A stretch of 64,000 bases of DNA from Nitrospira japonica (GTDB lineage Bacteria; Nitrospirota; Nitrospiria; Nitrospirales; Nitrospiraceae): NCBI RefSeq assembly GCF_900169565.1, contig NZ_LT828648.1, forward strand, positions 186,001 through 250,000, given 5' to 3'. Shown here in pieces: positions 55,791 through 64,000 of the stretch. Position 1 is the stretch's first letter. Every line of letters begins with the position of its first letter. The position numbers were made by a program, and so were the translations under genes. Below the pieces are notes generated by a model that was given only the letters and a program-made list of their open reading frames with translations, was not told where the DNA came from and did no database searches.

Positions 55791-56750
55791 TCACGCTCGA
55801 CCGCGTCGTGCGGCCATCAGCCCGATGAACTGCTCATGCAGTTGGCCCAATCGATGCACACTGACGAAGCTATGTTCGTAAAGATAATTCTGCAGGAAGC
55901 GATATCGACTGCGGTCCCGTCTCAGGACACCACGAACCACGTCGAGACAGAGGGCTCTGATCGTCCGAACGGCTTCCTTGAGCACGTCCGTCACAGTCGC
56001 AAGGTCACGCACCCCTTCGTGGATGAGCCGATGCCAAGCGTGCCCCATGACGAACATCTGATGCAGCTTCCACCGAAGCGTCATCTTTTTCCTTGATACG
56101 AGGTGGTGCACATACAACTCAGGCTCATAGCGAATGGCCAGCCCCGCACGATGTTCACGGGCATGTCGCTGAAATCGCACTTCCTCGCCGTAGCCCAAAT
56201 CATTCCCCGCCATGCCGAAGCGAGGGTTGAAACCGCCAAGTCCCTGAAGCAACCGGCGGTTGATGAACATATTGGCCCCGTCCAAATACTCTTGATCCGT
56301 AAGTGCACGGCTGACATCGCCTTGGACATGACTTCCATACTCGTCTCGAAACCACTTCGGCTTTTCCGTGTCATAAAAGGCGAAGTACGGCCCGCCGAAG
56401 ATGAGAGCCTTTTCCTTTTCAATCACTCGGACGGCCGTTGCAAGCCAGCCAGCCGTGACTTTGCAGTCGTCGTCCAGATAGGCGACGTACTCGCCGCGAG
56501 CCTCCTCATATCCGCGATTTCTCGCGAACGAAAGTCCTTGCTTCGACTCGAACACATAGCGCACCGTCGCCGGCCCATGCTGCCACTGCCCCACCACCTG
56601 TGCAGTGTCATCGGTCGAATTATTGTCGACGACCAGGATCTCATAGCGACTGCCTTCAAGCGTTTGGGCGCAGACCGTTTGCAACGCGCCGGCCAATAAT
56701 CCCGCTCGGTTGTATGTGCAAATGACGACGGTAATGAGAGGATCGGTCAT
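55791..56750 (-). CDS. Glycosyltransferase family 2
   Basis: A 319-residue GT-A enzyme: TVVICTYNRAGLLAGALQTV, VVDNNSTDDTAQVV and the DXD-containing VAYLDDDCKVTAGWL. The ED-type base is probably in GYGEEVRFQRHARE. It overlaps the GT2 gene upstream by four bases (ATGA) and is followed by a 193-base gap in which I see no gene. Confidence 0.9.
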   Translation of the reverse strand: MTDPLITVVICTYNRAGLLAGALQTVCAQTLEGSRYEILVVDNNSTDDTAQVVGQWQHGPATVRYVFESKQGLSFARNRGYEEARGEYVAYLDDDCKVTAGWLATAVRVIEKEKALIFGGPYFAFYDTEKPKWFRDEYGSHVQGDVSRALTDQEYLDGANMFINRRLLQGLGGFNPRFGMAGNDLGYGEEVRFQRHAREHRAGLAIRYEPELYVHHLVSRKKMTLRWKLHQMFVMGHAWHRLIHEGVRDLATVTDVLKEAVRTIRALCLDVVRGVLRRDRSRYRFLQNYLYEHSFVSVHRLGQLHEQFIGLMAARRGRA

Positions 56751-57832
56751 AGGCGGCGCCTGGTGTCGCGCTCATTTATCGCGGGTCTGACCACGGGCCG
56801 GAGTAGGCTCTTCATACGCTTCCAATATCCCCTCCCCATGAACTTCATCACGAACGGCCCATCCAGCTGCAGGAGCGTGCCGGCTAGTCCGGCTCGCCAG
56901 AGTTCGATCGGAGAAGAACCGGTTAGCGAAGACAACACTCGCTCCACCACGCTGCGGCATATCTCTGCCATGTCGCCGGACCGGGAGGAATGTACACGAA
57001 CAAAAGCGGATAATATCCGTAGATACAGCGCGCACACATGACGATCAGACGCAACGAGACGATCAGGCCACCGGTTGTACCACTGGCGCAGTGTCCGGAG
57101 GTTTTCGCGGTTGATCAATTCGTCACCAAGCAACTCATCAATCGCTTGTGCGGCAATGTTGTCGGCACTGTCTTGTTGAGCCGCCCGTGAAGTGGCTTCG
57201 ATGTTCCTGTCATGAGATCGATAGGCGACCAGGGGAACCTCGAGATTTTCCGCCTTCGCGGATCTGAGCAGTACGGTCCACAACGCATAGTCCTGGCTGT
57301 ACCGATACCCTTCGTCATACCGGGGCTCGTGTTCACCGAAGGCCGATCGCCGCCACATAACCGAACTGTGGCAGAAGGCGTTGTGGAACAACATGTGCCA
57401 TCGAATCGCCGTATCGCTCGTGGGCCACACGTAATCGCCGAGAGCACGCCCTTCTGCATCAATCACCCGGCAAGCGGTCCCGACCAGTCCGACCTGTGGG
57501 CGGCTCTCCATAAGTTTCACTTGGGATTCCAGCCGACGGCGCATCGACACATCGTCGGCATCCTGTCTGGCGACATACTCTCCTTGAACGATGGATAGGG
57601 CTCGATTCAGCGATTTGGTCAAGCCGAGATTGTGCTCGTTCTTCAACAGCTTAATCCTTCGGTCGCGCTCCGCGTGATTGTTCAGGATCAAAGCAGTGTC
57701 GTCGGTGGATCCATCGTCCACGATAATAAATTCATAATCACGCCATGTCTGATTGAGCACTCCTCTCAGCGCCTCTTCGAGGTACTGCTCCCCTTGGTAG
57801 ACCGACATGACAACGCTGACCTTAGGCGGCAT
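56747..57832 (-). CDS. Glycosyltransferase family 2
   Basis: A 361-residue GT-A enzyme. VSVVMSVYQGEQYLEEALRG, VDDGSTDDTALIL and ARQDADDVSMRRRLE (DADD metal site) are all clear. Followed by a helical C-terminus of about 100 residues. Overlaps the upstream methyltransferase gene by 11 bases and the downstream GT2 by four, so tightly coupled. Confidence 0.9.
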   Translation of the reverse strand: MPPKVSVVMSVYQGEQYLEEALRGVLNQTWRDYEFIIVDDGSTDDTALILNNHAERDRRIKLLKNEHNLGLTKSLNRALSIVQGEYVARQDADDVSMRRRLESQVKLMESRPQVGLVGTACRVIDAEGRALGDYVWPTSDTAIRWHMLFHNAFCHSSVMWRRSAFGEHEPRYDEGYRYSQDYALWTVLLRSAKAENLEVPLVAYRSHDRNIEATSRAAQQDSADNIAAQAIDELLGDELINRENLRTLRQWYNRWPDRLVASDRHVCALYLRILSAFVRVHSSRSGDMAEICRSVVERVLSSLTGSSPIELWRAGLAGTLLQLDGPFVMKFMGRGYWKRMKSLLRPVVRPAINERDTRRRL

Positions 57833-58580
57833 CGGGTGTTACCTCAGCCCAAATCTCCCCCCATCGGACTTCCTGATGCGTAATCCGGCAACCGGCCTGC
57901 CGCATCTCTTCATCAAATGACTCGAGGGTATATTCCGTTTCATGCGTATCATCCAGCCTCCACTCGACCCCCAATTCTCGTTTGAGCGGGACCTGCCAAT
58001 CGCGCTCGAACAACGGAATGCGGATCAGGAACCTCGAAGGACGCACGCGGGCCGAGACACCGCGAAGGAACTCCGGACGGGATGACAGATGCTCGAGAAT
58101 ATTAGACAGCACCACCACGTCGAAGGACTGCTCGCCGAACGATGCCAGACCGTCCTGCACTCGATACTCGACTCTTGGATGTGAATGCTGCCGCCTCGCG
58201 GCGTCGATATTTCCCGAGACCAGATCGATGCCGAGAACCCTCGCTCCAGCCCGTTCCGCGATGTCGAACGCGACGGCTCCGATTCCACAGCCGATGTCCA
58301 GCACCCGCTCGTGGGCCCGAATTCTCCTGACAAAGAAATCGTGATACTTCGTGTGGCGATGCTTGGTATGAACGCCTCCTCCATACCTGACGGCCGTCTT
58401 CCCGAGAATGGGATACAGCGCGGCTTGCATCCGAAATAGAAACCGCAGGGATTCATCGGCCGGCAAAGTCGCCGCCCGTTCGATTGCGAGCCCTGTGATC
58501 AGCCGCTCGAGGGCCGGAGTATCGAGACGTTTCAGGAGAGCAGCCGCCACTCTGGTCAGACCGTGTATTTGCGGTATCAT
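57822..58580 (-). CDS. Class I SAM-dependent methyltransferase
   Basis: A 252-residue methyltransferase. Motif I is VLDIGCGIGAVAFDIAER, motif II VLGIDLVSGNID, then FDVVVLSNILEHLSSR. The N-terminal 80 residues (helical) are a lid-like extension. Overlaps the following GT2 gene by 11 bases. Target probably a sugar or glycolipid. Confidence 0.88.
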   Translation of the reverse strand: MIPQIHGLTRVAAALLKRLDTPALERLITGLAIERAATLPADESLRFLFRMQAALYPILGKTAVRYGGGVHTKHRHTKYHDFFVRRIRAHERVLDIGCGIGAVAFDIAERAGARVLGIDLVSGNIDAARRQHSHPRVEYRVQDGLASFGEQSFDVVVLSNILEHLSSRPEFLRGVSARVRPSRFLIRIPLFERDWQVPLKRELGVEWRLDDTHETEYTLESFDEEMRQAGCRITHQEVRWGEIWAEVTPDAA

Positions 58581-58605
58581 TGGAATGTATCTTCCCGATC
58601 CAGAC

Positions 58606-59739
58606 TCAAGCCGCGGCGGACAGCTCCCCGAGCAACTCCAACTCCATCTCGACGATCCTGTCCAACGAGCAGGAGTGGACGACGTACTCCCGTGCGCTGT
58701 TGCCCATTCTGCATTGCAGAGAACGATCGCCGAGCACCGACTCGATCGCCGATCGTATTTCCACGGGAGATGTGCCGCAGAGAAATCCGTTGGACCGGTG
58801 TTGGATTACTTCACGAATTCCGGGGACGTCGGTTCCAATGACAGGACTTCCGCATGCCATAGCCTCCAGCAGGGCTTTGGGATGTCCTTCGATAAGCGAG
58901 GGCATGATGAACGCCGCCGCGGTGGTCAGGAGCGCCGGCAGGCGGTGGTTAGGTATGTTGCCCAACAATCGGACCGGAAGATTCTCCCGTTCGATCTCCC
59001 GACGCAACCGCTCGCCCAATGAACCGTTCCCGATAATTAGCAGTTCCACAGACAATCCCCGGACGGCTTCAATCAGCGCCAGCGGATTCTTTTCTTCGTC
59101 AAGCCGCCCGACATACATCAAGCGATTCGCCACCCGCCCACCGTTTGCCTCGGGGATAAAGATCGTCGTGTCCACGTAGTTGGGAATCACGCGAACCAGG
59201 TCAGGACTGATCTGGTACCGTTTGAGAATCGTTTCTCGAATGGCAGGGGTGGTCACGACCACACGGTCCGCGCCAGCAAAGATCGTCCGTTCGAGATCCC
59301 GAGCCCGGCGAGCTTGGGATGAATGATCCCCGTATATGCGCGCGGCATTGTTCGATGGCAGATAGCCGCAGCGGGCTATGAACGGCTTCCCATACCGCCG
59401 TGCGGCAAGTTGAGCGACATCGGCTCCCTGAATCTGGTTACTCTTGACGATGACGTTCCGCTTCTTACGCCAGGGCGGCACCCACGACATCAACCTGCCG
59501 TACCACCGCTTCGGCACGGCCCATTTGTTGTACACGATGCGAATGCCCTGGACAGAGGCGCCCAGACTGTTTTCCGATTCCCCACCGTAGGTGACAAAGG
59601 CCACTCCTTGGAGATGCGGTCGCATCGACTGATAGAGCGAGACTTCCCGTTCAAGCAGACCCGCATCCTTCCAAGCCTGAAGGGAGACTCCGCGCGTAAA
59701 GTACAGGACGAGGTTTGCGTCGATGTGAGCCTGTGGCAT
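58606..59739 (-). CDS. Glycosyltransferase family 4
   Basis: A 377-residue GT-B enzyme. The donor motif is MPSLIEGHPKALLEAMACGSPVIGTDVPG, and LMYVGRLDEEKNPLALIEAV is the GT4 nucleotide-binding signature. The ATG at 59739 stands one base after the stop of the upstream methyltransferase gene; the longer frame to 59796 overlaps that gene and is not needed. Sugar unknown. Confidence 0.9.
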   Translation of the reverse strand: MPQAHIDANLVLYFTRGVSLQAWKDAGLLEREVSLYQSMRPHLQGVAFVTYGGESENSLGASVQGIRIVYNKWAVPKRWYGRLMSWVPPWRKKRNVIVKSNQIQGADVAQLAARRYGKPFIARCGYLPSNNAARIYGDHSSQARRARDLERTIFAGADRVVVTTPAIRETILKRYQISPDLVRVIPNYVDTTIFIPEANGGRVANRLMYVGRLDEEKNPLALIEAVRGLSVELLIIGNGSLGERLRREIERENLPVRLLGNIPNHRLPALLTTAAAFIMPSLIEGHPKALLEAMACGSPVIGTDVPGIREVIQHRSNGFLCGTSPVEIRSAIESVLGDRSLQCRMGNSAREYVVHSCSLDRIVEMELELLGELSAAA

Positions 59740-59740
59740 G

Positions 59741-60427
59741 CTATTTTCTTTCGAGAACGACCCAGAGCGTGCCGGCATAGAGGTTCTTGACCGCAAGGTC
59801 GGGCCTCATGAGGATCCTTCGCGCCCATGTCTTGACCATACCCCTCCAGCCGCTCCCCTCGTTCGCCGTGCCTTCATAGTCCTCTTGCACAATACGCATG
59901 CCGTTCTTCTCCGCCCGATATCGAACGAACCGCTCCGCCTCCTCGGGACAAAAAAACCACTTATGACGGTCCGGCGGAGGCTCAACGGGCAACCCATAAA
60001 ACTTCATCGGTTGGTCTGGTCGATAGTCACCCCGTCGCAGCATGTTGTAGAAATCCACCCACGCGTTGGGGAGGGACACGATGACGTATTTCTGACTGAC
60101 ACGGCATACCTCGTCGAAGACGGCATGGATGTTATCGACATGCTCCAGCACATCCAGGCAGAGCACGGATGTAAACGACCGGTCGGGAAAGGGCAGCGGC
60201 GATCTTTCGAGATCAACGACGCGGTCTACTCGTCCCCCGAGGCCAATGCCGCAATAGTGAGTTTCTGATGGCAGATGCTCCCGGAGATGACAGGCATCGG
60301 CGCCCACATCAAGGATGCGTCCTGCGAGAATGTCCCGGTACTTGAGCCATACATACTTGGCCTTCGTCTGACGATCCGTATAGACGTATCCCGTGTCGAA
60401 CTTTCTGTCGATCGACGAAGTCATCAT
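59741..60427 (-). CDS. Class I SAM-dependent methyltransferase
   Basis: A 228-residue methyltransferase with an atypical motif I, ILDVGADACHLREHLPSE, and a good post-motif TSVLCLDVLEHVDNIHAVFDEVCRVSQKYVIVSLPN. A basic C-terminus (WARRILMRPDLAVKN) follows. It overlaps the upstream methyltransferase gene by four bases. Two methyltransferases in a row suggest two different hydroxyls are modified. Confidence 0.84.
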   Translation of the reverse strand: MMTSSIDRKFDTGYVYTDRQTKAKYVWLKYRDILAGRILDVGADACHLREHLPSETHYCGIGLGGRVDRVVDLERSPLPFPDRSFTSVLCLDVLEHVDNIHAVFDEVCRVSQKYVIVSLPNAWVDFYNMLRRGDYRPDQPMKFYGLPVEPPPDRHKWFFCPEEAERFVRYRAEKNGMRIVQEDYEGTANEGSGWRGMVKTWARRILMRPDLAVKNLYAGTLWVVLERK

Positions 60428-61242
60428 GCCTTTATCCGACGATCAGACGAAGCGCCTGGCTTCCTGAGCACCATGCCGTTCTGTCCGCCGTAGCGTGCTA
60501 TTCCGTCAGGTACCCTCCGGCGGGACACCAAGGTATGGAGCACGGAAAAGCCCATCGCGATGGCAAGGTCACTTGCGTGCGACAGGGACACCTTCAAGTT
60601 TGTGCCGTTCACTCTGGCTGGCAGCTCCTCAAACCCTCGTCCCAATCGAAAGCGTTCGGTGAACCGATCAGCCAGGTAGAGCCATCTGGATGACCGGTTG
60701 AAGGACCATCCGTATTTTCGTCCGAAGTAGAGCACTGCAACCCCTTCCGGCCTGAGAACCCGGTACGTCTCCTCGAGGTAACGTTTAAAAACACTGAACT
60801 TCTCAACGTGCTGCAACACGATGAAGGAATACACACAATCGATTGCATTCGATGGTACCGGCAATGTGGTTCCATCCGTTTTGAATAACAGACTGTTGCA
60901 CACCCCTCGCTCTCTCAGCGCCTCAACGACCTGAGCATTGTGATTGTGGATGTCGGTTCCGATGACTTGTCGAAAAGAGCGGCTCGCGGCGGCCAAGAGC
61001 CTCCCTCCACCGTGTCCTATCTCCAATGCGACTTTGTCCTCTGGATTCGCCATATACGGAGCCATGGGCAATGCGATATGGAACATGAAATCCCAATGTC
61101 CCCTGATAAAAGACGATTCCTTATCTTTTCCATTGTCGAACCATCCGAAGAAATAGTCGTCGCCTTGTCCGGCTGCGTTCGCAATCTCTTCCCGAAACCC
61201 TACGACATGCCCACGCCGCTCGATGTCTTTTCCAATTCCCAT
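60424..61242 (-). CDS. Class I SAM-dependent methyltransferase
   Basis: A 272-residue methyltransferase. Motif I ALEIGHGGGRLLAAASRSF, motif II GTDIHNHNAQVVEALRERG, then IDCVYSFIVLQHVEKF. The N-terminus has a helical extension (about 75 residues, DNGKDKESSFIRGHWDFMF) seen in sugar-modifying relatives. It starts 48 bases after the two-module glycosyltransferase gene. Start position is weakly supported since no clear ribosome binding site is seen. Confidence 0.82.
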   Translation of the reverse strand: MGIGKDIERRGHVVGFREEIANAAGQGDDYFFGWFDNGKDKESSFIRGHWDFMFHIALPMAPYMANPEDKVALEIGHGGGRLLAAASRSFRQVIGTDIHNHNAQVVEALRERGVCNSLLFKTDGTTLPVPSNAIDCVYSFIVLQHVEKFSVFKRYLEETYRVLRPEGVAVLYFGRKYGWSFNRSSRWLYLADRFTERFRLGRGFEELPARVNGTNLKVSLSHASDLAIAMGFSVLHTLVSRRRVPDGIARYGGQNGMVLRKPGASSDRRIKA

Positions 61243-61290
61243 GTCTGCCAGTTCGGGTATGCCGGAGTGAAAGGTTTCGTTTCGCTGACG

Positions 61291-63312
61291 CTAACCCGCG
61301 GCTTCCTTCAGAAGCGTGAGATACTTGTCCGCCACCTCGTCCATGGTCGGCACCACGATGAGTCGCTGAAACACTTCGTAATTGGATGCCATCACATCCA
61401 ATTGCGAAATAATCTCCTCAGGTTCGCTGAACGGCAATCCGCCGGATCCCACCAGCTCGGGATGCCCGCCGTCATTCCGGTACAGGACCGGCAGGCCACA
61501 GGCGAGGGCCTCGATCACGGCGTTCGAACAGGGGTCGTTCTGGCTGGCGGTCAGATAGACGTCATGCTGCCGAAGCAGGGCCCCGAGCTGTTCGGAAGGA
61601 ACCGCGGGCAGGCTCCGAATCCGTTCAAACGGCTCCGACGCATTACCCACGAACGTGAAGTCGAACCGGTCCCAATCCAGGTGACGTTCGAGCCATTTAT
61701 AGACCGGCCCACCCTTGCGGGCATTGTTCGACCAGCTGGTGGCGATCAGACGGATCTTCCGCGAACCGTCGAACGGCACGCGGCCACGCCGGTGAAAGAT
61801 GTCCGGATCGACCGTATTTTGGATGATCACGGGTTTGACGGGTTTGTAGCTCATCTCGGCGATGCGCTGATACGTCCATGTGGACTGCAGCACCGTCGAA
61901 GAGGCAAACCGGGCATTTAGGTCGAAACAGAGTTCGTCCTTCTCACGGTCGAATCCTCTGATTAAATGAATGGGGCCGTCGATCCGATGCACCGCTCGAA
62001 GCGGTCGCCGCCGGCTGAACTCCAGGAATTGTTCCACATCGAAATGGACGGAGTTCAGCAAATAGACATCGATGTCGTCTCGAAGCTGATTCTCCACCAC
62101 GCAGACGCCGCGTCGACGCAGCGCCTTGCGTAGGGCCAACATGAATTGATTGCCTCCTCCGTACGGCGGTGCAAAGAACCGATGCCAGAGACAGACCTTC
62201 AATGTATGTCCCCTCCAGGCTTTCAAGACGCGCCGAATGACCCCTGCCGGTGGCCGTGGCGGCGGCGCGGCATCTCCGCTCGTCCATTTCGGCTTCCGGG
62301 CCATGGCGCCCTTCCCAATTCTGTCGTAAATGTCGCGAAACAGCGCGGCTACCGCTTCGGGTCGGTGGCGCGTCAGCACGTTGCGGTAATGTGTATCGAC
62401 CGTACCGGATAGATAATTGGTCTGAATGTCTCGCCGAATCATTCCGACCGCCTCAACGGGAGTCCGGTACAGGCATGACGGATCGAGCAGATCGGGAGCC
62501 AAACCGACAGGAGTGCTGATCACCTTTCGACGCGCCGCGGCTGCCTCCATCAATGTTCGCGGCCCTCCTTCTGATCGGCTCGACACAACGCAGAGATCCA
62601 ACAGGTTGTACAACTGATTCAAGACCTGCTGCGGAAGCATATTGGTCTGATAGTCGTCCTCCTCCATCAGCTGGCCGACGAAGGTGTAGGGCACGCCCCA
62701 CTCGGCAAATCGTTTTCTCACCCAATGACGTCGCGGTCCCGCAAGCACTGCGTGCACGGCGTGTCCTTCGCGATGGAGTCCCCTGACGATCTCGCAGAAG
62801 ATGTCCGGGCCTTTCGTTCTTTTGGGAATACTGAGGTCGAATCCGGCCGAATCGCGATGGAAATTTCCGAGGAGATAACGGTCGGTCGGCAGACGCCATG
62901 TCCGTCCCAATTCACCGAGCACCGTGTCTCCGGCGGAGATCGGATGAAACTTCGCAACGTCCGTGGTATAGGGGACGACGATATGGGGGAGCCCCACTGC
63001 TCGGCACTGGCGCGCCGCCTCGGCCGTCTGCGCGATCCAACAATCGACCAGGCCGACGACATGTCTGTGCTGAGGCAGGGTGAGGTATCGAAACGGCTCG
63101 CCTGACATATGGCAGACGACGAAAGCCCGAACTGCGATAGCTTCGGGAACCCGAAGCAACGATTCCCACCAGACCGAATGGATCACCTCACAATGATCCA
63201 GGTCGCTGAATTCGACGATATCGGACAGGGCTTGCCGAGTGAGCCTGAGATCCTCATCGAGCGCCCAACCGGTCCCGTCCCCGCCGGTCATGTGAACTTT
63301 TGGCCTGTTCAT
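61291..63312 (-). CDS. Two-module GT4 glycosyltransferase fusion
   Basis: A 673-residue protein containing two GT-B halves. Module 1 (about 1-345) ends with LCVVSSRSEGGPRTLMEAAAARRKVISTPVG. A Pro-rich linker (TSGDAAPPPRPPAG) follows. Module 2 (about 370-673) starts KVCLWHRFFAPPYGGGNQFML and has YLTASQNDPCSNAVIEALACGLPVLY. Both contain an EX7E-like donor site, so it may add two sugars in succession. The start is the ATG at 63312, overlapping the stop of the methyltransferase gene; the longer frame to 63585 lies inside that gene and lacks similarity. Confidence 0.86.
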   Translation of the reverse strand: MNRPKVHMTGGDGTGWALDEDLRLTRQALSDIVEFSDLDHCEVIHSVWWESLLRVPEAIAVRAFVVCHMSGEPFRYLTLPQHRHVVGLVDCWIAQTAEAARQCRAVGLPHIVVPYTTDVAKFHPISAGDTVLGELGRTWRLPTDRYLLGNFHRDSAGFDLSIPKRTKGPDIFCEIVRGLHREGHAVHAVLAGPRRHWVRKRFAEWGVPYTFVGQLMEEDDYQTNMLPQQVLNQLYNLLDLCVVSSRSEGGPRTLMEAAAARRKVISTPVGLAPDLLDPSCLYRTPVEAVGMIRRDIQTNYLSGTVDTHYRNVLTRHRPEAVAALFRDIYDRIGKGAMARKPKWTSGDAAPPPRPPAGVIRRVLKAWRGHTLKVCLWHRFFAPPYGGGNQFMLALRKALRRRGVCVVENQLRDDIDVYLLNSVHFDVEQFLEFSRRRPLRAVHRIDGPIHLIRGFDREKDELCFDLNARFASSTVLQSTWTYQRIAEMSYKPVKPVIIQNTVDPDIFHRRGRVPFDGSRKIRLIATSWSNNARKGGPVYKWLERHLDWDRFDFTFVGNASEPFERIRSLPAVPSEQLGALLRQHDVYLTASQNDPCSNAVIEALACGLPVLYRNDGGHPELVGSGGLPFSEPEEIISQLDVMASNYEVFQRLIVVPTMDEVADKYLTLLKEAAG

Positions 63313-63983
63313 GGCTTTACCGCTCGAATGCCGAATCCCGTCGTATAACGGCTGACATATTGTTCGCTGGCCACAGGGATCAGCTGTTCCCGCTCCAGAG
63401 CCCATTTCTTCGCCCGGCGAATGACCATCGTCGCAACCCTGTCGGACAAGGCCGAATGCAGACGTCCTGTTCTCCTGCATTCGCAGAGCCATCCACGCAT
63501 CATGTCGACGATCACGCTCCAGAAGAGCCCCTGCTTCTCGATCACGACATCTCGAAACCCGATGCGATCCAGATTCTCTTTCCAATATTGGTCCGTATAC
63601 CGGCCGTAATCATGTGGGTCTGCATGGATGTGGAACAGAAACGGGACGGACATCAGCAGCACACCATGCGGGCGCAACGTCCTATGTACTTCTCTCAGGA
63701 CCGGCAAGGGCTCCGGAACATGCTCAAGCAACTCCGAGCAAATAATGGCATCGAAACTCTCAGTCAAGAAGGGGAGACGCGACGCATCGGTCTGCACGTC
63801 GGGACGTCGTGACACCGATATGTTCGCAGAGCGCACGGAGAGGCCGTAGCGATCGATGTCGAACCGGCCACGCCTCGGAGGTCGGTGCCCGCCCAAATCC
63901 AAGACTGTGCTCCCTTTCGATATCACCGCGACATGACGGGAGAAAAATTCATCGACAAATTCTCGGCGAAGGGATCGGTTCAT
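63309..63983 (-). CDS. Class I SAM-dependent methyltransferase
   Basis: A 224-residue methyltransferase. Motif I is TVLDLGGHRPPRRGRFDIDRYG, with a changed glycine pattern, and post-motif FDAIICSELLEHVPEPLPVLREVHRTLRPHGVLLMSVPFLFHIH. HADPHDYGRYT is the extra conserved patch of Methyltransf_11 proteins from polysaccharide loci. Its ATG appears to overlap the stop of a further gene beyond the window, and its stop overlaps the start of the two-module glycosyltransferase. Confidence 0.86.
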   Translation of the reverse strand: MNRSLRREFVDEFFSRHVAVISKGSTVLDLGGHRPPRRGRFDIDRYGLSVRSANISVSRRPDVQTDASRLPFLTESFDAIICSELLEHVPEPLPVLREVHRTLRPHGVLLMSVPFLFHIHADPHDYGRYTDQYWKENLDRIGFRDVVIEKQGLFWSVIVDMMRGWLCECRRTGRLHSALSDRVATMVIRRAKKWALEREQLIPVASEQYVSRYTTGFGIRAVKP

Positions 63984-64000
63984 TGACCCATCAGACTGGA
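63980..64000 (-). CDS. Last codons of a further array gene
   Basis: The frame ending SSLMGQ-stop overlaps the methyltransferase ATG at 63983 in the ATGA pattern seen repeatedly in this array. Only six codons plus the stop are in the window, so this is inferred from the overlap pattern. Confidence 0.3.
   Translation of the reverse strand, partial: SSLMGQ

Noticed and set aside
39436-64000. Glycan array as phage-defence or secretion system
   Set aside because: Apart from one serine protease, every identified gene is a glycosyltransferase, methyltransferase or sugar-associated enzyme. No nuclease, toxin or secretion ATPase is present.

Overview
The window is 64 kb of a GC-rich, Gram-negative bacterial chromosome. 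No rRNA, insertion sequence, prophage or CRISPR array is visible. The outer-membrane and periplasmic repertoire (Tol motor, LpoA-like protein, lipoproteins, a PagL-like deacylase), a two-subunit NADPH-type glutamate synthase, a GH57 alpha-glucan enzyme beside galT, a TtuA/TtuB-like tRNA thiolation pair and an AmgK/MurU-like recycling pair fit a Nitrospirota (Nitrospira-like) lineage. That assignment is an inference from gene content, not a measurement.

Left part (1-15.5 kb). On the minus strand, tolQ, tolR and the start of a TolA/TonB-like gene run off the left edge. They are followed by tRNA-Asp, tRNA-Val and xerD. A plus-strand run holds an LpoA-like TPR/periplasmic-binding protein, a site-2 protease, trpS and a small exported protein. 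A DUF151 protein, a glyoxalase-II-like hydrolase, a lipoprotein operon (coiled-coil lipoprotein, sulfatase-modifying-factor-like protein, NlpC/P60-like lipoprotein), a 54-residue Cys-rich protein, a PilZ protein, two tandem paralogues of unknown family, a PII-like PG0541 protein, a polytopic membrane protein and a DUF5069 protein complete it.

Middle part (15.5-39.4 kb). gltB-gltD is read leftwards from a clear promoter overlapped by a 15-bp palindrome. Rightwards lie a polyprenyl synthase that appears to have a leaderless mRNA, a DUF1015 protein and an orphan sigma-54 response regulator. A MurNAc/GlcNAc recycling pair (AmgK-like kinase, MurU-like nucleotidyltransferase) and a VanZ protein are on the minus strand. 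After GH57 and galT come a MoaD/ThiS-type sulfur carrier, a serine hydrolase, a PagL-like protein, the TtuA-type tRNA thiolase, a DnaJ with a shortened zinc domain, MarC, Spy-like and PepSY proteins, and ilvD.

Right part (39.4-64 kb). An almost unbroken minus-strand array of about 24 genes, many with overlapping stop and start codons, builds a surface glycan. It holds a WecA/MraY-type initiating phosphoglycosyltransferase, ten glycosyltransferase genes (one encoding two GT4 modules), nine SAM methyltransferases, an asparagine-synthetase-type amidotransferase and a UGM/PPOX-like flavoprotein. No flippase, ABC exporter, polymerase or sugar-nucleotide pathway is inside the window, and the array continues beyond the right edge. 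The high number of methyltransferases interleaved with glycosyltransferases suggests a heavily O-methylated polysaccharide and is the most distinctive system here.

A second theme is promoter architecture. Several genes have a -10 box ending 6-9 nt before the start codon and no ribosome binding site, which predicts leaderless mRNAs. The two tandem paralogues share this arrangement exactly.
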